In this document: positions 34,386 to 42,195 of the stretch, piece after piece | Layout: every line of letters starts with the position of its first letter | Position numbering within the stretch: the first letter of the stretch is position 1 | From: Faecalibacterium sp. I3-3-89 | GTDB taxonomy: Bacteria; Bacillota; Clostridia; Oscillospirales; Ruminococcaceae | Assembly: GCF_023347275.1 (NCBI RefSeq) | Contig: NZ_CP094468.1 | Coordinates: 2,108,001-2,172,000, forward strand | DNA length: 64,000 nucleotides | Direction of reading: 5' to 3' | Notes under the pieces: generated by a model | The model's input: only the letters and a program-made list of their open reading frames with translations | Databases searched by the model: none | What the model was told of the DNA's origin: nothing | Position numbers and translations under genes: made by a program

Positions 34386-34398
34386 GCTGCCCCTATAT

Positions 34399-34602
34399 TT
34401 ACAGGTAGGAGGAATCGAAGAAGTCTTTTAATGTAATTCCTAAACCCTGACAAATTCTTTCAATCGTCTCTACGCTTAACTGCCCTCCCCGACGGGCGGT
34501 GGTTTGAATCGTGGAGTACGATATTCCGCATTTCTTTGCCAATACACATAGATTCATATCACGCACTTGCATCAAATCCTGAACACGCTTGATCGTATCC
34601 AC
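34399..34602 (-). CDS. Small XRE-family HTH regulator
   Basis: A 67-residue helix-turn-helix protein (LAKKCGISYSTIQTTARRGG, then ETIERICQGLGITLKDFF), which is the whole Cro/C1-type domain with nothing added. The start is GTG 34602, since GGGAGG lies seven bases before it; the ATG at 34617 is in the RBS itself. It lies 19 bp after the S24 repressor gene and is probably co-transcribed with it. Confidence 0.75.
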   Translation of the reverse strand: MDTIKRVQDLMQVRDMNLCVLAKKCGISYSTIQTTARRGGQLSVETIERICQGLGITLKDFFDSSYL

Positions 34603-34621
34603 AAAAACTCCTCCCATCTTT

Positions 34622-35449
34622 TTAGTTCAAAACTTTTCCAACAACCTCGAATCTTTGCTCTGGAGATATAAGGATCGGCGAATATTTGGTGTTAAGAGAA
34701 ACCAAAACCGGTTGGTTATGCACCACGCCATAGCTGTCGGTAAGGAACTCTGCTTGGGATTTGTCTGGGGTATGTTCATCGTATTTTTTCAGATATCCAC
34801 AGTCATCATATACGAATATCCCGATATCCCCGCACTCAAGTTCTTCGCAGCGCTTCACCCATACAATCTGTCCGTTATGATAGCGTGGCTCCATACTATC
34901 ACCGCTAACATATATCCCGAACTCGGCACCAGCCGGAACGCTACTGGCAGGCACTTGTATCTGCTGGAACATTTCACCCTCAAGAAAAGCTCCTAGACCT
35001 GCCGATACTGGCAACTCTGATACAGGCATCATTATGTAGTCGATTTCCGCGGGCTCTTCTGCGTCTGGCTGGTAGCGCCGGGATGCAATCAAGTCCATTT
35101 CGTACTCAGCGACTTTTTTTTGCCCGATGTCATTTAGAAGGGCGGGTTTCTGGAAGTTCTTTGTAAAGTAGGAAGGACCCTCCTTGATGTTCAATGCGTA
35201 GCAGATTGCAACTAGTTGGTAGATGCTAGGAGTGGTATAGCCTTTTTCCCATTTGCTGATTCCTTTATCACTGACATCGACGCCATAGTGACGGAGAAGT
35301 TCAGAGAAAGTTACAAGTGAATAGCCATTCCTTTTTCGTGTGCCTGCGAGAATCTGACCAACCTCATTGCTATCCCTCGCAGCGACTGCATCATAGCGCA
35401 CTGTGGATGGGGCTATGTGCATTTTGGTGAGCGTGGTTTTCTTTTTCAT
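34622..35449 (-). CDS. XRE / S24-peptidase repressor of the element
   Basis: A 275-residue LexA/CI-like repressor. Residues 30-90 are an XRE helix-turn-helix (TFSELLRHYGVDVSDKGISKWEKG). A linker with PVSAGLGAFLEGE contains the Ala-Gly type self-cleavage site. The S24 domain has the catalytic Ser in VSGDSMEPRYHNG and the Lys in VWVKRCEELECGDIGIF. DNA damage or an ImmA-like protease would inactivate it. It is divergent from the 35659 gene and shares the operator region 35.5 kb. Confidence 0.85.
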   Translation of the reverse strand: MKKKTTLTKMHIAPSTVRYDAVAARDSNEVGQILAGTRKRNGYSLVTFSELLRHYGVDVSDKGISKWEKGYTTPSIYQLVAICYALNIKEGPSYFTKNFQKPALLNDIGQKKVAEYEMDLIASRRYQPDAEEPAEIDYIMMPVSELPVSAGLGAFLEGEMFQQIQVPASSVPAGAEFGIYVSGDSMEPRYHNGQIVWVKRCEELECGDIGIFVYDDCGYLKKYDEHTPDKSQAEFLTDSYGVVHNQPVLVSLNTKYSPILISPEQRFEVVGKVLN

Positions 35450-35482
35450 AACAAGAACACTCCTTTGTGATCCGGTAGCTCT

Positions 35483-35511
35483 ATTATAGTATAGAAAATA
35501 TAAGAAATCAA
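35483..35511 (-). promoter_or_regulatory. Promoter of the S24 repressor gene
   Basis: On the minus strand TTGATT (35506-35511) and TATAAT (35483-35488) are 17 bp apart. The start would be near 35476, close to the repressor ATG at 35449. Confidence 0.65.
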
Positions 35512-35526
35512 CAGGAAATCTCTAAA

Positions 35527-35557
35527 ATGGAGACAAATGCGTAATTGACATCTCCAT
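35527..35557. promoter_or_regulatory. Probable repressor operator pair
   Basis: ATGGAGA (35527-35533) and TCTCCAT (35551-35557) form an inverted repeat that flanks the -35 box of the rightward promoter, in the gap between the divergent genes. The arrangement suits a Cro/CI-type operator. The actual binding site is unproven. Confidence 0.45.
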
Positions 35558-35573
35558 AAAGTGGGTGTATAAT
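35545..35573 (+). promoter_or_regulatory. Rightward promoter of the element's control operon
   Basis: A consensus TTGACA (35545-35550) and consensus TATAAT (35568-35573), 17 bp apart. This is the strongest promoter by consensus in the window. It faces the operon 35659-37093 and is probably repressed by the S24 protein. Confidence 0.8.
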
Positions 35574-35658
35574 CAAACCAAATCCACAAATAACAGCCTT
35601 TTGGTGTTATTTTCGTATGGGATTGTGTTTGTTTGGCGTTTTTTTGCGAGGTGATACT

Positions 35659-35856
35659 ATGAGAAAAGAAAATGTAAGATGTCCAATGTGCGGAACCATG
35701 AATTATGATGTGGATCTTGATGAAACCGGTGGCTGGACAAAATGCCGTCTGTGCAAAGCAGTGACCTGCTCTATGGATGAGTGGAAAAAACATACAGTGT
35801 CCGTTCCGCTGTTGAACGAAAAACAGCTCGTGGCACGCAGTATGATTCGCAAGTAA
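35659..35856 (+). CDS. Small Zn-ribbon protein
   Basis: A 65-residue protein from ATG 35659 behind GAGGTG. It has two CxxC pairs (VRCPMCGTMNY and KCRLCKAVTC), one zinc site, and a basic C-terminal tail. An open frame 14 codons further upstream lacks an RBS. It is the first gene of the rightward operon in the control module. Such small ribbon proteins are frequent next to ImmA/IrrE in Clostridia elements; role unknown. Confidence 0.65.
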   Translation: MRKENVRCPMCGTMNYDVDLDETGGWTKCRLCKAVTCSMDEWKKHTVSVPLLNEKQLVARSMIRK

Positions 35857-35899
35857 TGCACGCCGTGTTTTGATAAATCCGCAAAAAGGAGGAATTCTG

Positions 35900-36181
35900 A
35901 TGTGTGGTGATTACAACCTTCGCCGTGAGAAAAGATACGTCGAAGTGGACGTTCGTTTTACTCCTGACGGTAAGATCCGCCCTCTTGCCATAAACTATGA
36001 CAAGGCTCACACTTATGGAATTGATCGTGTCTTGGCAGTCAAACATGGGACATCACGCCTAGGCGGAAAAGGTCACTGCTTCACCTGCCTGATCTGCGGT
36101 CAGAAGCGGAATCTTTGGCTTGAACGGGGCAAGTGGTTCGTGGAAGCCTACTGCTCCGTGCCGGAAAGCTGTGCTTCGTAA
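35900..36181 (+). CDS. Hypothetical protein with CxxC pair
   Basis: A 93-residue protein from ATG 35900 after GGAGG, 7 bp. It opens MCGDYNLRREKRYVEVDVRF and carries a CFTCLICGQKRNLWLERG knuckle, then ends in a second Cys-containing part (YCSVPESC). One zinc site is likely. Its stop overlaps the ATG of the metallopeptidase gene (TAATG). No family recognised. Confidence 0.6.
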   Translation: MCGDYNLRREKRYVEVDVRFTPDGKIRPLAINYDKAHTYGIDRVLAVKHGTSRLGGKGHCFTCLICGQKRNLWLERGKWFVEAYCSVPESCAS

Positions 36182-36888
36182 TGGCAAGATACTTATCCCG
36201 CGCAGATCTTTCGCACATAGCGGGTAAGTATATCGACCAGTACTATACCCGTTTCGGGATCAGTAAAGATGACCCAGAACCCATTGACCCTGAACGGCTC
36301 GCAAGTTCTGTTCTTGGGCTGAATGTGAAAATGCTGCCGCTATGCAGCGATGGAAGTATTCTAGGACTGACTGTTTTCCAGAAATGCGGTTTTACCGTAA
36401 CCTTGGGGGATGGGACAAAGCTTGTGGAGGTGTTCATGCCGAAGGACGTTGTAATCGATTCCGCCCTTGCGTCAGACAGCTGCACCGGATGCCGGAATTT
36501 CACGATAGCGCATGAAGCGGCGCACCATATACTGGCTGACCTGTTTCCGAACGACTACGGAAAAGCAGTCAAGTGCCGTGGGCACATTGCCTATCGGGAA
36601 CGAAACGGACAGCCCTCATGGGAAGAATGGCAGGCGAATACCCTTGCAGCGGAGCTGCTGATGCCAACATTTCTGGTCAACGCCGAAATAGAACGTGCAG
36701 CGCTGTGCCTGCCAAATGGAATCCTGTACAAATCCGCATCGGACCCGAACTATGAAAGAATTCTGGAGATGGCTGCACGGATCGGGGTATCGTGGTCTGC
36801 GATCAGGATCAGATTACAGCAGATGCAGGTCATCAACGGAAAACCCATCCACTGCCATCCATTGGACGTCATTCGATTTGGAGAATAA
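36181..36888 (+). CDS. ImmA/IrrE family metallopeptidase
   Basis: A 235-residue protein from ATG 36181, overlapping the upstream stop. It contains the zinc-protease motif TIAHEAAHHILAD (HExxH) near residues 100-112 and the downstream WQANTLAAELLMP segment with the third zinc ligand. ImmA of ICEBs1 cleaves the ImmR repressor and so turns the element on; this protein probably acts in the same way on the S24 or XRE repressor. That target is inferred from neighbourhood. Confidence 0.85.
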   Translation: MARYLSRADLSHIAGKYIDQYYTRFGISKDDPEPIDPERLASSVLGLNVKMLPLCSDGSILGLTVFQKCGFTVTLGDGTKLVEVFMPKDVVIDSALASDSCTGCRNFTIAHEAAHHILADLFPNDYGKAVKCRGHIAYRERNGQPSWEEWQANTLAAELLMPTFLVNAEIERAALCLPNGILYKSASDPNYERILEMAARIGVSWSAIRIRLQQMQVINGKPIHCHPLDVIRFGE

Positions 36889-36889
36889 T

Positions 36890-37093
36890 ATGACTTGGTC
36901 AAATAATCGCTCTTTTAAGAGTAAACCGCTGAACAATATACAGCAGGCACAATTCAGCATTGGCTGGAGGTTTTGTCCGGTTTGCGGACACAAGCTCTAC
37001 CAAAAAAACGAGAGCTGTTCAGGCACTATCCGCATAAAGTGCCTCAAGTGCGGTAACATAGCAACAGTTGACTTAGCCTACCGCAGACGCTGA
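36890..37093 (+). CDS. Com-like Zn-finger protein
   Basis: A 67-residue basic protein starting at ATG 36890, one base after the metallopeptidase stop. The sequence WRFCPVCGHKLYQKN and IKCLKCGNIATVDL carries two CxxC pairs, similar to the small Com-type zinc fingers of phages. Ends in YRRR. Function unknown; probable nucleic-acid binding is inferred from size and charge. Confidence 0.6.
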   Translation: MTWSNNRSFKSKPLNNIQQAQFSIGWRFCPVCGHKLYQKNESCSGTIRIKCLKCGNIATVDLAYRRR

Positions 37094-37206
37094 CTTTTTT
37101 AGACAAACCACAATTTCAAAAATCGGGTGCATTGCACCCTGAATATGGACTGTTCGTCACCGAGCAACGGGCCATTGCCGCAAGGCAATGTATGAAACGC
37201 GCACCA

Positions 37207-37281
37207 AATAGCCGGGCAACAGCTGATAGAGTGATTCTGCTTTAGAACCGCTCTGTTAGTTGGTTGTCCGGCTATTTTTTT
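37207..37281 (+). terminator. Long hairpin terminator
   Basis: AATAGCCGGGCAAC (37207-37220) pairs with GTTGTCCGGCTATT (37263-37276), with an inner stem of GATAGAG-like repeats and T7 at the end. It probably ends the control operon. Confidence 0.8.
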
Positions 37282-37292
37282 AGCCTTCAGGT

Positions 37293-37323
37293 AGCCTGCT
37301 CCCGTAAAAAGGAGCAGGCTTTA
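37293..37323 (+). terminator. Second terminator
   Basis: AGCCTGCTCC (37293-37302) pairs perfectly with GGAGCAGGCT (37311-37320) around an eight-base loop, followed by TTT only. Confidence 0.6.
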
Positions 37324-37421
37324 TGTTTGTCCGTTTTTCATGGATGCCCCAAGCGGCGAAATATCCGTAGCCTTCCAAATTTTCGACTTTTTACGACTTA
37401 TCGAAAATTTGGAGGTTTACG

Positions 37422-37913
37422 ATGTCTTTTAATAAAGGCTATGAGTTGAAGAAGTTTGAAGCACACTGGGAAAAGTTGCGCATCGAGTACGCAGCTGCGG
37501 GAATGACGAAAGAGGCCATCCAGAAGATGTACGATTATGACCGTCAGCAATTCAATTCGGAGCGTACCTTTATCGAGCGGACGCAGGAATTCACCGCTCC
37601 TGCGTATGAAAGCTCTGAGGAAGAAGCGTCGCCTTTGATGCTACGCTATCAGGATGCGATTACCGTGACAGATACTTACCACGAAACTAAAAGCCGTTTT
37701 GCATGGATTGGTGAGATTGAGAACGAGCAGTTGCTTACTGCACTCGAAACTTTGAAAACCGAAGATTTGGAAATCATCACCATGTACGCTTACGAGGGAT
37801 ACGACATCACTGAAATTTCTAAAGTCTACGGCGTATCTCGGCCCACTATTAGTATCAAAATCAAGAGAATTACTAAATTTTTGAAAAACTTCAATTTCAA
37901 TGCTACGAATTGA
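37422..37913 (+). CDS. Sigma-70 region-4-like regulator of the element
   Basis: A 163-residue protein. The N-terminal half is helical (KFEAHWEKLRIEYAAAGMTK). The C-terminal 60 residues are a sigma region-4/LuxR-type helix-turn-helix (YEGYDITEISKVYGVSRPTI followed by KIKRITKFLKNF). It lacks region 2, so it is more a regulator than a full sigma factor. RBS GGAGG precedes the ATG. Such proteins sit between the control and integration modules of Clostridia elements. Confidence 0.65.
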   Translation: MSFNKGYELKKFEAHWEKLRIEYAAAGMTKEAIQKMYDYDRQQFNSERTFIERTQEFTAPAYESSEEEASPLMLRYQDAITVTDTYHETKSRFAWIGEIENEQLLTALETLKTEDLEIITMYAYEGYDITEISKVYGVSRPTISIKIKRITKFLKNFNFNATN

Positions 37914-37919
37914 CCTTTC

Positions 37920-38177
37920 TCGTCGGCTACCAAGTGAGAGGACGATTTCCCAAGCGGCACCTGCCGCAGGGCGAAACGTCCGACCTCAGGGACCTTGAAA
38001 ACTGAATAGTTCCGTCATCTGGTACTCCGATAATGATACTTCCGTAATTCGCGGCCCGGTCACAAAGCAGACGGGGTGGCTGAAATGCCAATGAAGCGGT
38101 ACAAGTCCGCTGCCAGATGTTCATGCCCCACTCGCAGGGAGCCGAGGGCGAATATGCGAGACCTTTAATCATATTGA
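37920..38177 (+). ncRNA. Possible structured RNA or leader region
   Basis: About 260 bp without a gene, ending in a strong terminator. It includes ACCTTGAAAACTGAATAG, which looks like the boxA-bearing stretch upstream of 23S rRNA in Firmicutes spacers, and several GC-rich complementary runs (AGCGGCACCTGCCGC; GCCGAGGGCGAATATGCGAG). It may be a non-coding RNA or a leader of the next gene. The call rests on composition and the terminator only. Confidence 0.35.
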
Positions 38178-38180
38178 TCC

Positions 38181-38227
38181 GGGAACTGTCGGGTACGTTC
38201 CACGCATCCGGCAGTTCCCGTTTTTTT
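38181..38227 (+). terminator. Terminator before the 38.3-kb gene
   Basis: GGGAACTG (38181-38188) pairs with CAGTTCCC (38212-38219), with further pairing CGG/CCG inside, and is followed by T7. Confidence 0.85.
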
Positions 38228-38287
38228 ACGTACTCTTATTTATTCTTTATCCGAATATTCACTTTTGATACATAGGAGGACACTTTT

Positions 38288-38515
38288 ATGGACGAGTTGA
38301 ACCCCACGGTGCGCGAGCAGGAGATCTACGAGGAGATGGAGCTGACCCCTGAGATGGTCAAGTCCATCCGAACTCTCTGCGGTACCTGTCTGCGGCACTT
38401 TGTGGATGCAAAGGCTTTCAAAATCGCGCTTGTACCCAGCCCAGACCGGAGCATGGACACATGCACCGTCTGCCAGATGCGGCGCGGCTATGATTATGTG
38501 GTCATGCACCGCTGA
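38288..38515 (+). CDS. Small Cys-rich protein of the element
   Basis: A 75-residue protein with CGTCLRHF near residue 31 and CTVCQMRRG near residue 59, giving one likely zinc site. Acidic N-terminus (REQEIYEEMELTPEMVK). RBS AGGAGG precedes the ATG by nine bases. It lies 86 bp before the MazF-like gene. No family is recognised; zinc binding is inferred from the Cys pairs. Confidence 0.6.
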   Translation: MDELNPTVREQEIYEEMELTPEMVKSIRTLCGTCLRHFVDAKAFKIALVPSPDRSMDTCTVCQMRRGYDYVVMHR

Positions 38516-38601
38516 CCCAACCATACCACCATACCTTGAACGAAGCTCGTTGCGGAACATCCGGCAGCGGGCTTTGCACATAACAACATGGAGGTACAAT
38601 T

Positions 38602-39276
38602 TTGCAGCAAAACTGGAAATTCCAACGCGGAGACATCTTCTTCACCCATTTCGGGGCGAGCACCGGCTCGGAACAGCACGGTGACCGCCCGGCGGTCATT
38701 CTTCAGAATGACGTGGGCAATTATCACTCTCCGACCCTGATCGTTGCGACCATGACAAGCAAGGCGGAAAAGAAAGTAAACCAGCCGACCCACTGCCTGT
38801 TGGAAAACGCAGGGTTGAATATGCCGTCCGTTGTGCAGGCAGAGCAGATCTTCACCATCGACAAAAGCCGGGCACTGAAGTATCTGGGGCATCTGACCCC
38901 AGAGGAGATGCGCCGGGTGGATGATGCGGTTCGCATCAGCCTTGCGCTGAACCCTATGGGCAGCATCCAGCAGATAGAGCCTATCCGGCGCTCTACGGCG
39001 GTTTATGCGCCGCCTGAGGTGGTGGATGGCAAACCGCCTGTCTACCCCTATACGCCCATCCGGTCGTCCTTTGAGAACGCCGGAAGCATCGAGGAAATGA
39101 TGCTGTACACCGAACTGCAATCCGCGGTTCATGCCATGATCCAGCGGCTCGAATATAGCTTCACCTTCAATCCCAGCCTGCTCACCAGCCCGAAGCGGAA
39201 GCAGCAGGTGACTGAGATCTTAGAGGAAGCCGAGAAGTACATTTGGAGAATCAAGGAGGAAATGCGATGCGCCTGA
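38602..39276 (+). CDS. MazF/PemK-like protein with C-terminal extension
   Basis: A 224-residue protein from TTG 38602 (GGAGG, 8 bp). Residues 5-115 fit the MazF/PemK fold: FQRGDIFFTHFGASTGSEQHG, DRPAVILQND, TLIVATMTSK, VVQAEQIFTIDKSRALKYLG. The extra 110 residues at the C-terminus are helical and basic and not present in usual MazF toxins (about 110-120 residues). No classical antitoxin gene lies beside it; the extension could act as one in cis or as a fused regulator, which is speculation. The ParB-like gene overlaps its end by 10 bases. Confidence 0.75.
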   Translation: MQQNWKFQRGDIFFTHFGASTGSEQHGDRPAVILQNDVGNYHSPTLIVATMTSKAEKKVNQPTHCLLENAGLNMPSVVQAEQIFTIDKSRALKYLGHLTPEEMRRVDDAVRISLALNPMGSIQQIEPIRRSTAVYAPPEVVDGKPPVYPYTPIRSSFENAGSIEEMMLYTELQSAVHAMIQRLEYSFTFNPSLLTSPKRKQQVTEILEEAEKYIWRIKEEMRCA

Positions 39277-40076
39277 ACGACAACAATACTTTCATTGGTA
39301 TCAACCCGCCGTACCAGCTTTCGGTCATCCACAGCAGCAAGCTGATCTATCCCCGCGAGATCTACCAGCGGGGCGTAGAGCGCAAGAGGGTGGAGCTGAT
39401 TGCAAGGGACTTCAACGAGTACATCGTTAACGAGCCGAAGGTCAGCTTCCGCAACGGCAGGTACTATGTAATGGATGGGCAGCACACCATCGAGGGCTGC
39501 ATCCTCCTCAACGGCGGCGAGGACCGCCCGATCCTCTGCAAGGTCTACACCGGTCTGACGATGGAGCAGGAAGCCCTGCTCTTTGCCGAGCAGAACGGTC
39601 ACGCCGCACCCCTGTCGGCGGGCATCAAGCTGCGCGCCAAGGTGGTGGGCGGCGATGCGCCTTCCAAGGCGTTTGTCGCAGCCACTAACCGGGCGGGGCT
39701 TTCCCTCAACTACGACAGTATGCAGCTGAGCGACTACCGCATCAGCTGCGTGGGCACGGCGCTGAAGCTGTACGACCAGCTGGGCGAAGAGATCTACTGC
39801 GAAGCTCTGCGGCACATCGTGGAAGCGTGGGAGGGCAAACCGGATTCCTTCCGGGCGGCTGTCCTGCGGGGCGTGATGTACTTTGTGCAGCTGTATCATG
39901 GGCAGTACAGCGAGGAGCGGCTTGTCCGTGCGCTGAGCGGCGTCCATCCCATGGAGCTCTACCGTGTCAGCCGGGATAACCCCGCCAAGCTTCCGGGCTG
40001 GCGGCGGTACGTTTACCCCATCTACACCACCTACAACGGCAAGTGCAGGAAAGACGCACTGCCGATGAAGTTCTAA
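39267..40076 (+). CDS. ParB-like nuclease-domain protein (DUF6551-like)
   Basis: A 269-residue protein from ATG 39267, overlapping the MazF-like gene by 10 bases and preceded by GGAGGA. Residues 15-90 have the ParB/Srx-type pattern (VERKRVELIARDFNEYIVNE, GRYYVMDGQHTIEG) and the rest is helical. Proteins of this kind use the DGQHR/DGQHT motif to bind nucleotide or DNA. With the MazF-like protein it forms a two-gene unit and could be its partner; no data support this beyond the overlap. Confidence 0.7.
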   Translation: MRLNDNNTFIGINPPYQLSVIHSSKLIYPREIYQRGVERKRVELIARDFNEYIVNEPKVSFRNGRYYVMDGQHTIEGCILLNGGEDRPILCKVYTGLTMEQEALLFAEQNGHAAPLSAGIKLRAKVVGGDAPSKAFVAATNRAGLSLNYDSMQLSDYRISCVGTALKLYDQLGEEIYCEALRHIVEAWEGKPDSFRAAVLRGVMYFVQLYHGQYSEERLVRALSGVHPMELYRVSRDNPAKLPGWRRYVYPIYTTYNGKCRKDALPMKF

Positions 40077-40189
40077 GCTCAAATATCTCCTTTGGCAAGT
40101 GAGATGGTCCCCGAAAAAGACCATCACACTTTACATATAGTATTTTTTGCTGAATAATCGACATATTGAACTAGAAAGAGAGGACAGGA

Positions 40190-40555
40190 ATGAGCGAGAT
40201 CGCAGCCTGCACTTTGATTCAGGAAGAGCCTGACCGAAAGACGGAGAGGTATCTGACGATGTTCAAGGACTACCCGGATGTGGTGACGGTGGAGCATCTT
40301 CAGGAAATGCTTGGCATCTGCCGGAAGAATGCGTATCTGTTGGTCAAGCAGAATAAGATCCACTCGGCGCGTGTAGGACGCAGCTATAAGATACCAAAAC
40401 TCTGCGTGGTAGAGTACCTGCTCGATCAGGATCGGCAACTTGGAGGGATGCACCTTTCAAACTCCCTTGTGCCATCCTTGCAAAACACTCCAGAATCTTC
40501 TAAACTTATGATGCCTAAGCAAAGGACGTTTGGCTGCGAACAGAAAGGAGCATAA
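40190..40555 (+). CDS. Excisionase-like HTH protein
   Basis: A 121-residue protein. Residues 30-75 read VVTVEHLQEMLGICRKNAYL and VGRSYKIPKLCVVEYLL, the winged MerR/excisionase DNA-binding pattern used by xis proteins of Clostridia elements. The tail is variable. It ends 2 bp before the integrase ATG, so both are made from one transcript and xis directs the integrase toward excision. The start ATG follows AGAGGA. Confidence 0.8.
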   Translation: MSEIAACTLIQEEPDRKTERYLTMFKDYPDVVTVEHLQEMLGICRKNAYLLVKQNKIHSARVGRSYKIPKLCVVEYLLDQDRQLGGMHLSNSLVPSLQNTPESSKLMMPKQRTFGCEQKGA

Positions 40556-40557
40556 CT

Positions 40558-42054
40558 ATGACAAATGTGGCCGGACATTTAAGAGAACAAAACGGTATGT
40601 ATCAGATGATTCTGAGCTGGAAAGACACAGATGGAAAGCGCAGAACCAAATCCATCAGCACAGGACTTCCTGTTAAAGGAAACAAAAAAAGAGCTGAATC
40701 TCTGTTGCGTAAAACACAAAAAGAGTTTAACCCTGAAACGATGCAGCAGGTTTCCGACCTGCCGGTATCGGAATATCTGAACCGCTGGCTTCGGGAAAGC
40801 GTGATGAACCTTCCGCCCGAAACCTATGGCAGATATGCTTATGATCTGGGAAGAGTAGTTGTCCCATACTTTGAAAAGAAGCGGCTGTCTTTGAAAGCAC
40901 TCTCTCCGCGCGATCTGGAAACGTTCTTCCGCTATGAGCGTCAGCAGGAGGAGGCCAGTGTACAGCAGCTTCTGGATTGGCACAAGGAGTTGACCGATGC
41001 CCTACAATATGCCGTTGACAATAATTGGCTGAAGGTCAGCCCCATCAAAGAAGTTGACCCCTGCCTTGATAACTCCCCGGTACTTTTCACCGACTTCATC
41101 ACGGACTGGTTGAAAATGATGAAGTCACGAGTGGAAATCACAACCTATACCAGCTATGAAAGAGCAATCGTTCACAAGATCGTCCCATATTTTGAACCGC
41201 TCCACTATACATTGCAGGATATGGAACAGCATCCCAAATACATCCAAGACTTCTACCAGCATGAGTTGGATCGTGGCCTTACGGCAAACACCGTCATTCA
41301 CTATCACGCCAACATCCGCAAATGCTTGCAGTACGCTTTTCAAATCGGCATGATCCGTTCCAACCCGGCAGATCGCGTTGAACGTCCTCGTAAGGAAAAG
41401 TTCAAGTCGGAGATTTACAGCGGTGAAGAACTGGAGCAGCTTTTCAAAGCGATTCAAGGTGACCCTTCGGAGTTTGGCGTTATCATGGCTGCATTCTACG
41501 GCCTGCGGCGCAGTGAAGTTGTTGGCTTGAAATGGGATGCCATTGACTTTGAAAACAAGAAAATCAGCATTCAGCATACGGTTGTGACCGCAAAGGTCAA
41601 CGGAACGCTAACAGAAATCGCACGAGATAAGACAAAAACAAAGTCGAGCTGCCGGACACTTCCCCTAATCCCTGCCTGTGAGCAGATGCTCAATAAAATG
41701 AAAAAGGAGCAGGAGCAGAATCGGAAGGTCTGCGGCAAAAGCTATTGCACCGATTATCTTGACTATATCTATGTAGACCCGATGGGAAAACGGATTCGGC
41801 CCGATTTCCTGAGCCAACATTTCCCGGATTTTCTGGTCGCACACCAGATGAAGCGTATCCGCTTTCACGATCTGCGCCATAGCTGCGCCAGTCTGCTCTA
41901 TGCCAATGGCGTGAGCCTGAAGGAGATTCAGGAGTGGCTGGGGCACAGCGACATCAGCACGACAAGCAACATTTATACACATCTGGATTTCTCCAGTAAG
42001 GTATCTTCGGCGAATGCAATCGTCAATATCTTCCCAGAAAACGCCAAAGTATAA
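40558..42054 (+). CDS. int: Tyrosine site-specific integrase
   Basis: A 498-residue recombinase. Residues 1-60 are an AP2-like arm-binding domain (ILSWKDTDGKRRTKSISTGL). Core-binding helices follow at about 170-280, and the catalytic domain has the first Arg in FYGLRRSEVVGLKW (near 317), the HxxR box HDLRHSCASLL (near 437), and the final LGHSDISTTSNIYTHL with the nucleophile Tyr near 472. It lies next to tRNA-Leu, whose anticodon loop carries the repeat core, so this is the enzyme that inserted the element. Terminator at 42072. Confidence 0.9.
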   Translation: MTNVAGHLREQNGMYQMILSWKDTDGKRRTKSISTGLPVKGNKKRAESLLRKTQKEFNPETMQQVSDLPVSEYLNRWLRESVMNLPPETYGRYAYDLGRVVVPYFEKKRLSLKALSPRDLETFFRYERQQEEASVQQLLDWHKELTDALQYAVDNNWLKVSPIKEVDPCLDNSPVLFTDFITDWLKMMKSRVEITTYTSYERAIVHKIVPYFEPLHYTLQDMEQHPKYIQDFYQHELDRGLTANTVIHYHANIRKCLQYAFQIGMIRSNPADRVERPRKEKFKSEIYSGEELEQLFKAIQGDPSEFGVIMAAFYGLRRSEVVGLKWDAIDFENKKISIQHTVVTAKVNGTLTEIARDKTKTKSSCRTLPLIPACEQMLNKMKKEQEQNRKVCGKSYCTDYLDYIYVDPMGKRIRPDFLSQHFPDFLVAHQMKRIRFHDLRHSCASLLYANGVSLKEIQEWLGHSDISTTSNIYTHLDFSSKVSSANAIVNIFPENAKV

Positions 42055-42071
42055 AAAATGGGCAAAAAAGA

Positions 42072-42107
42072 AAAACAGCCTAAAATCTTTCGATTCTAAG
42101 CTGTTTT
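42072..42107 (+). terminator. Terminator of the integrase operon
   Basis: AAAACAGCCTAAAATC (42072-42087) pairs with GATTCTAAGCTGTTTT (42092-42107), two mismatches, TTTC loop. Confidence 0.7.
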
Positions 42108-42116
42108 ATGATGGAG

Positions 42117-42195
42117 TGCCGATGGTGGGACTCGAACCCACATGGTTTCCCGAACGATTTTGAGTCGTTTGCGTCTGCCATTCCGCCACATCGGC
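42117..42195 (-). tRNA. tRNA-Leu (CAA)
   Basis: A 79-nt type II tRNA on the minus strand. The acceptor GCCGATG/CATCGGC, the anticodon loop CTCAAAA (anticodon CAA), a variable arm CGGGAAACC and the T arm GTGGG-TTCGAGT-CCCAC are all complete. CCA is not encoded. The att core GATTTTGAGTC is in the anticodon loop. The tRNA half upstream of the core (5' half) has two partial copies further right. Confidence 0.9.

Larger units (their letters stand above)
37094..37421 (+). other. Intergenic region with two tandem terminators
   Basis: No gene is seen. Besides the two terminators below it contains a small hairpin CATTGCCGCAAGGCAATG at 37173-37190. The stacked hairpins upstream of the sigma-like gene look like an attenuator or an insulated junction. 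No promoter of good consensus was found here. Confidence 0.5.
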
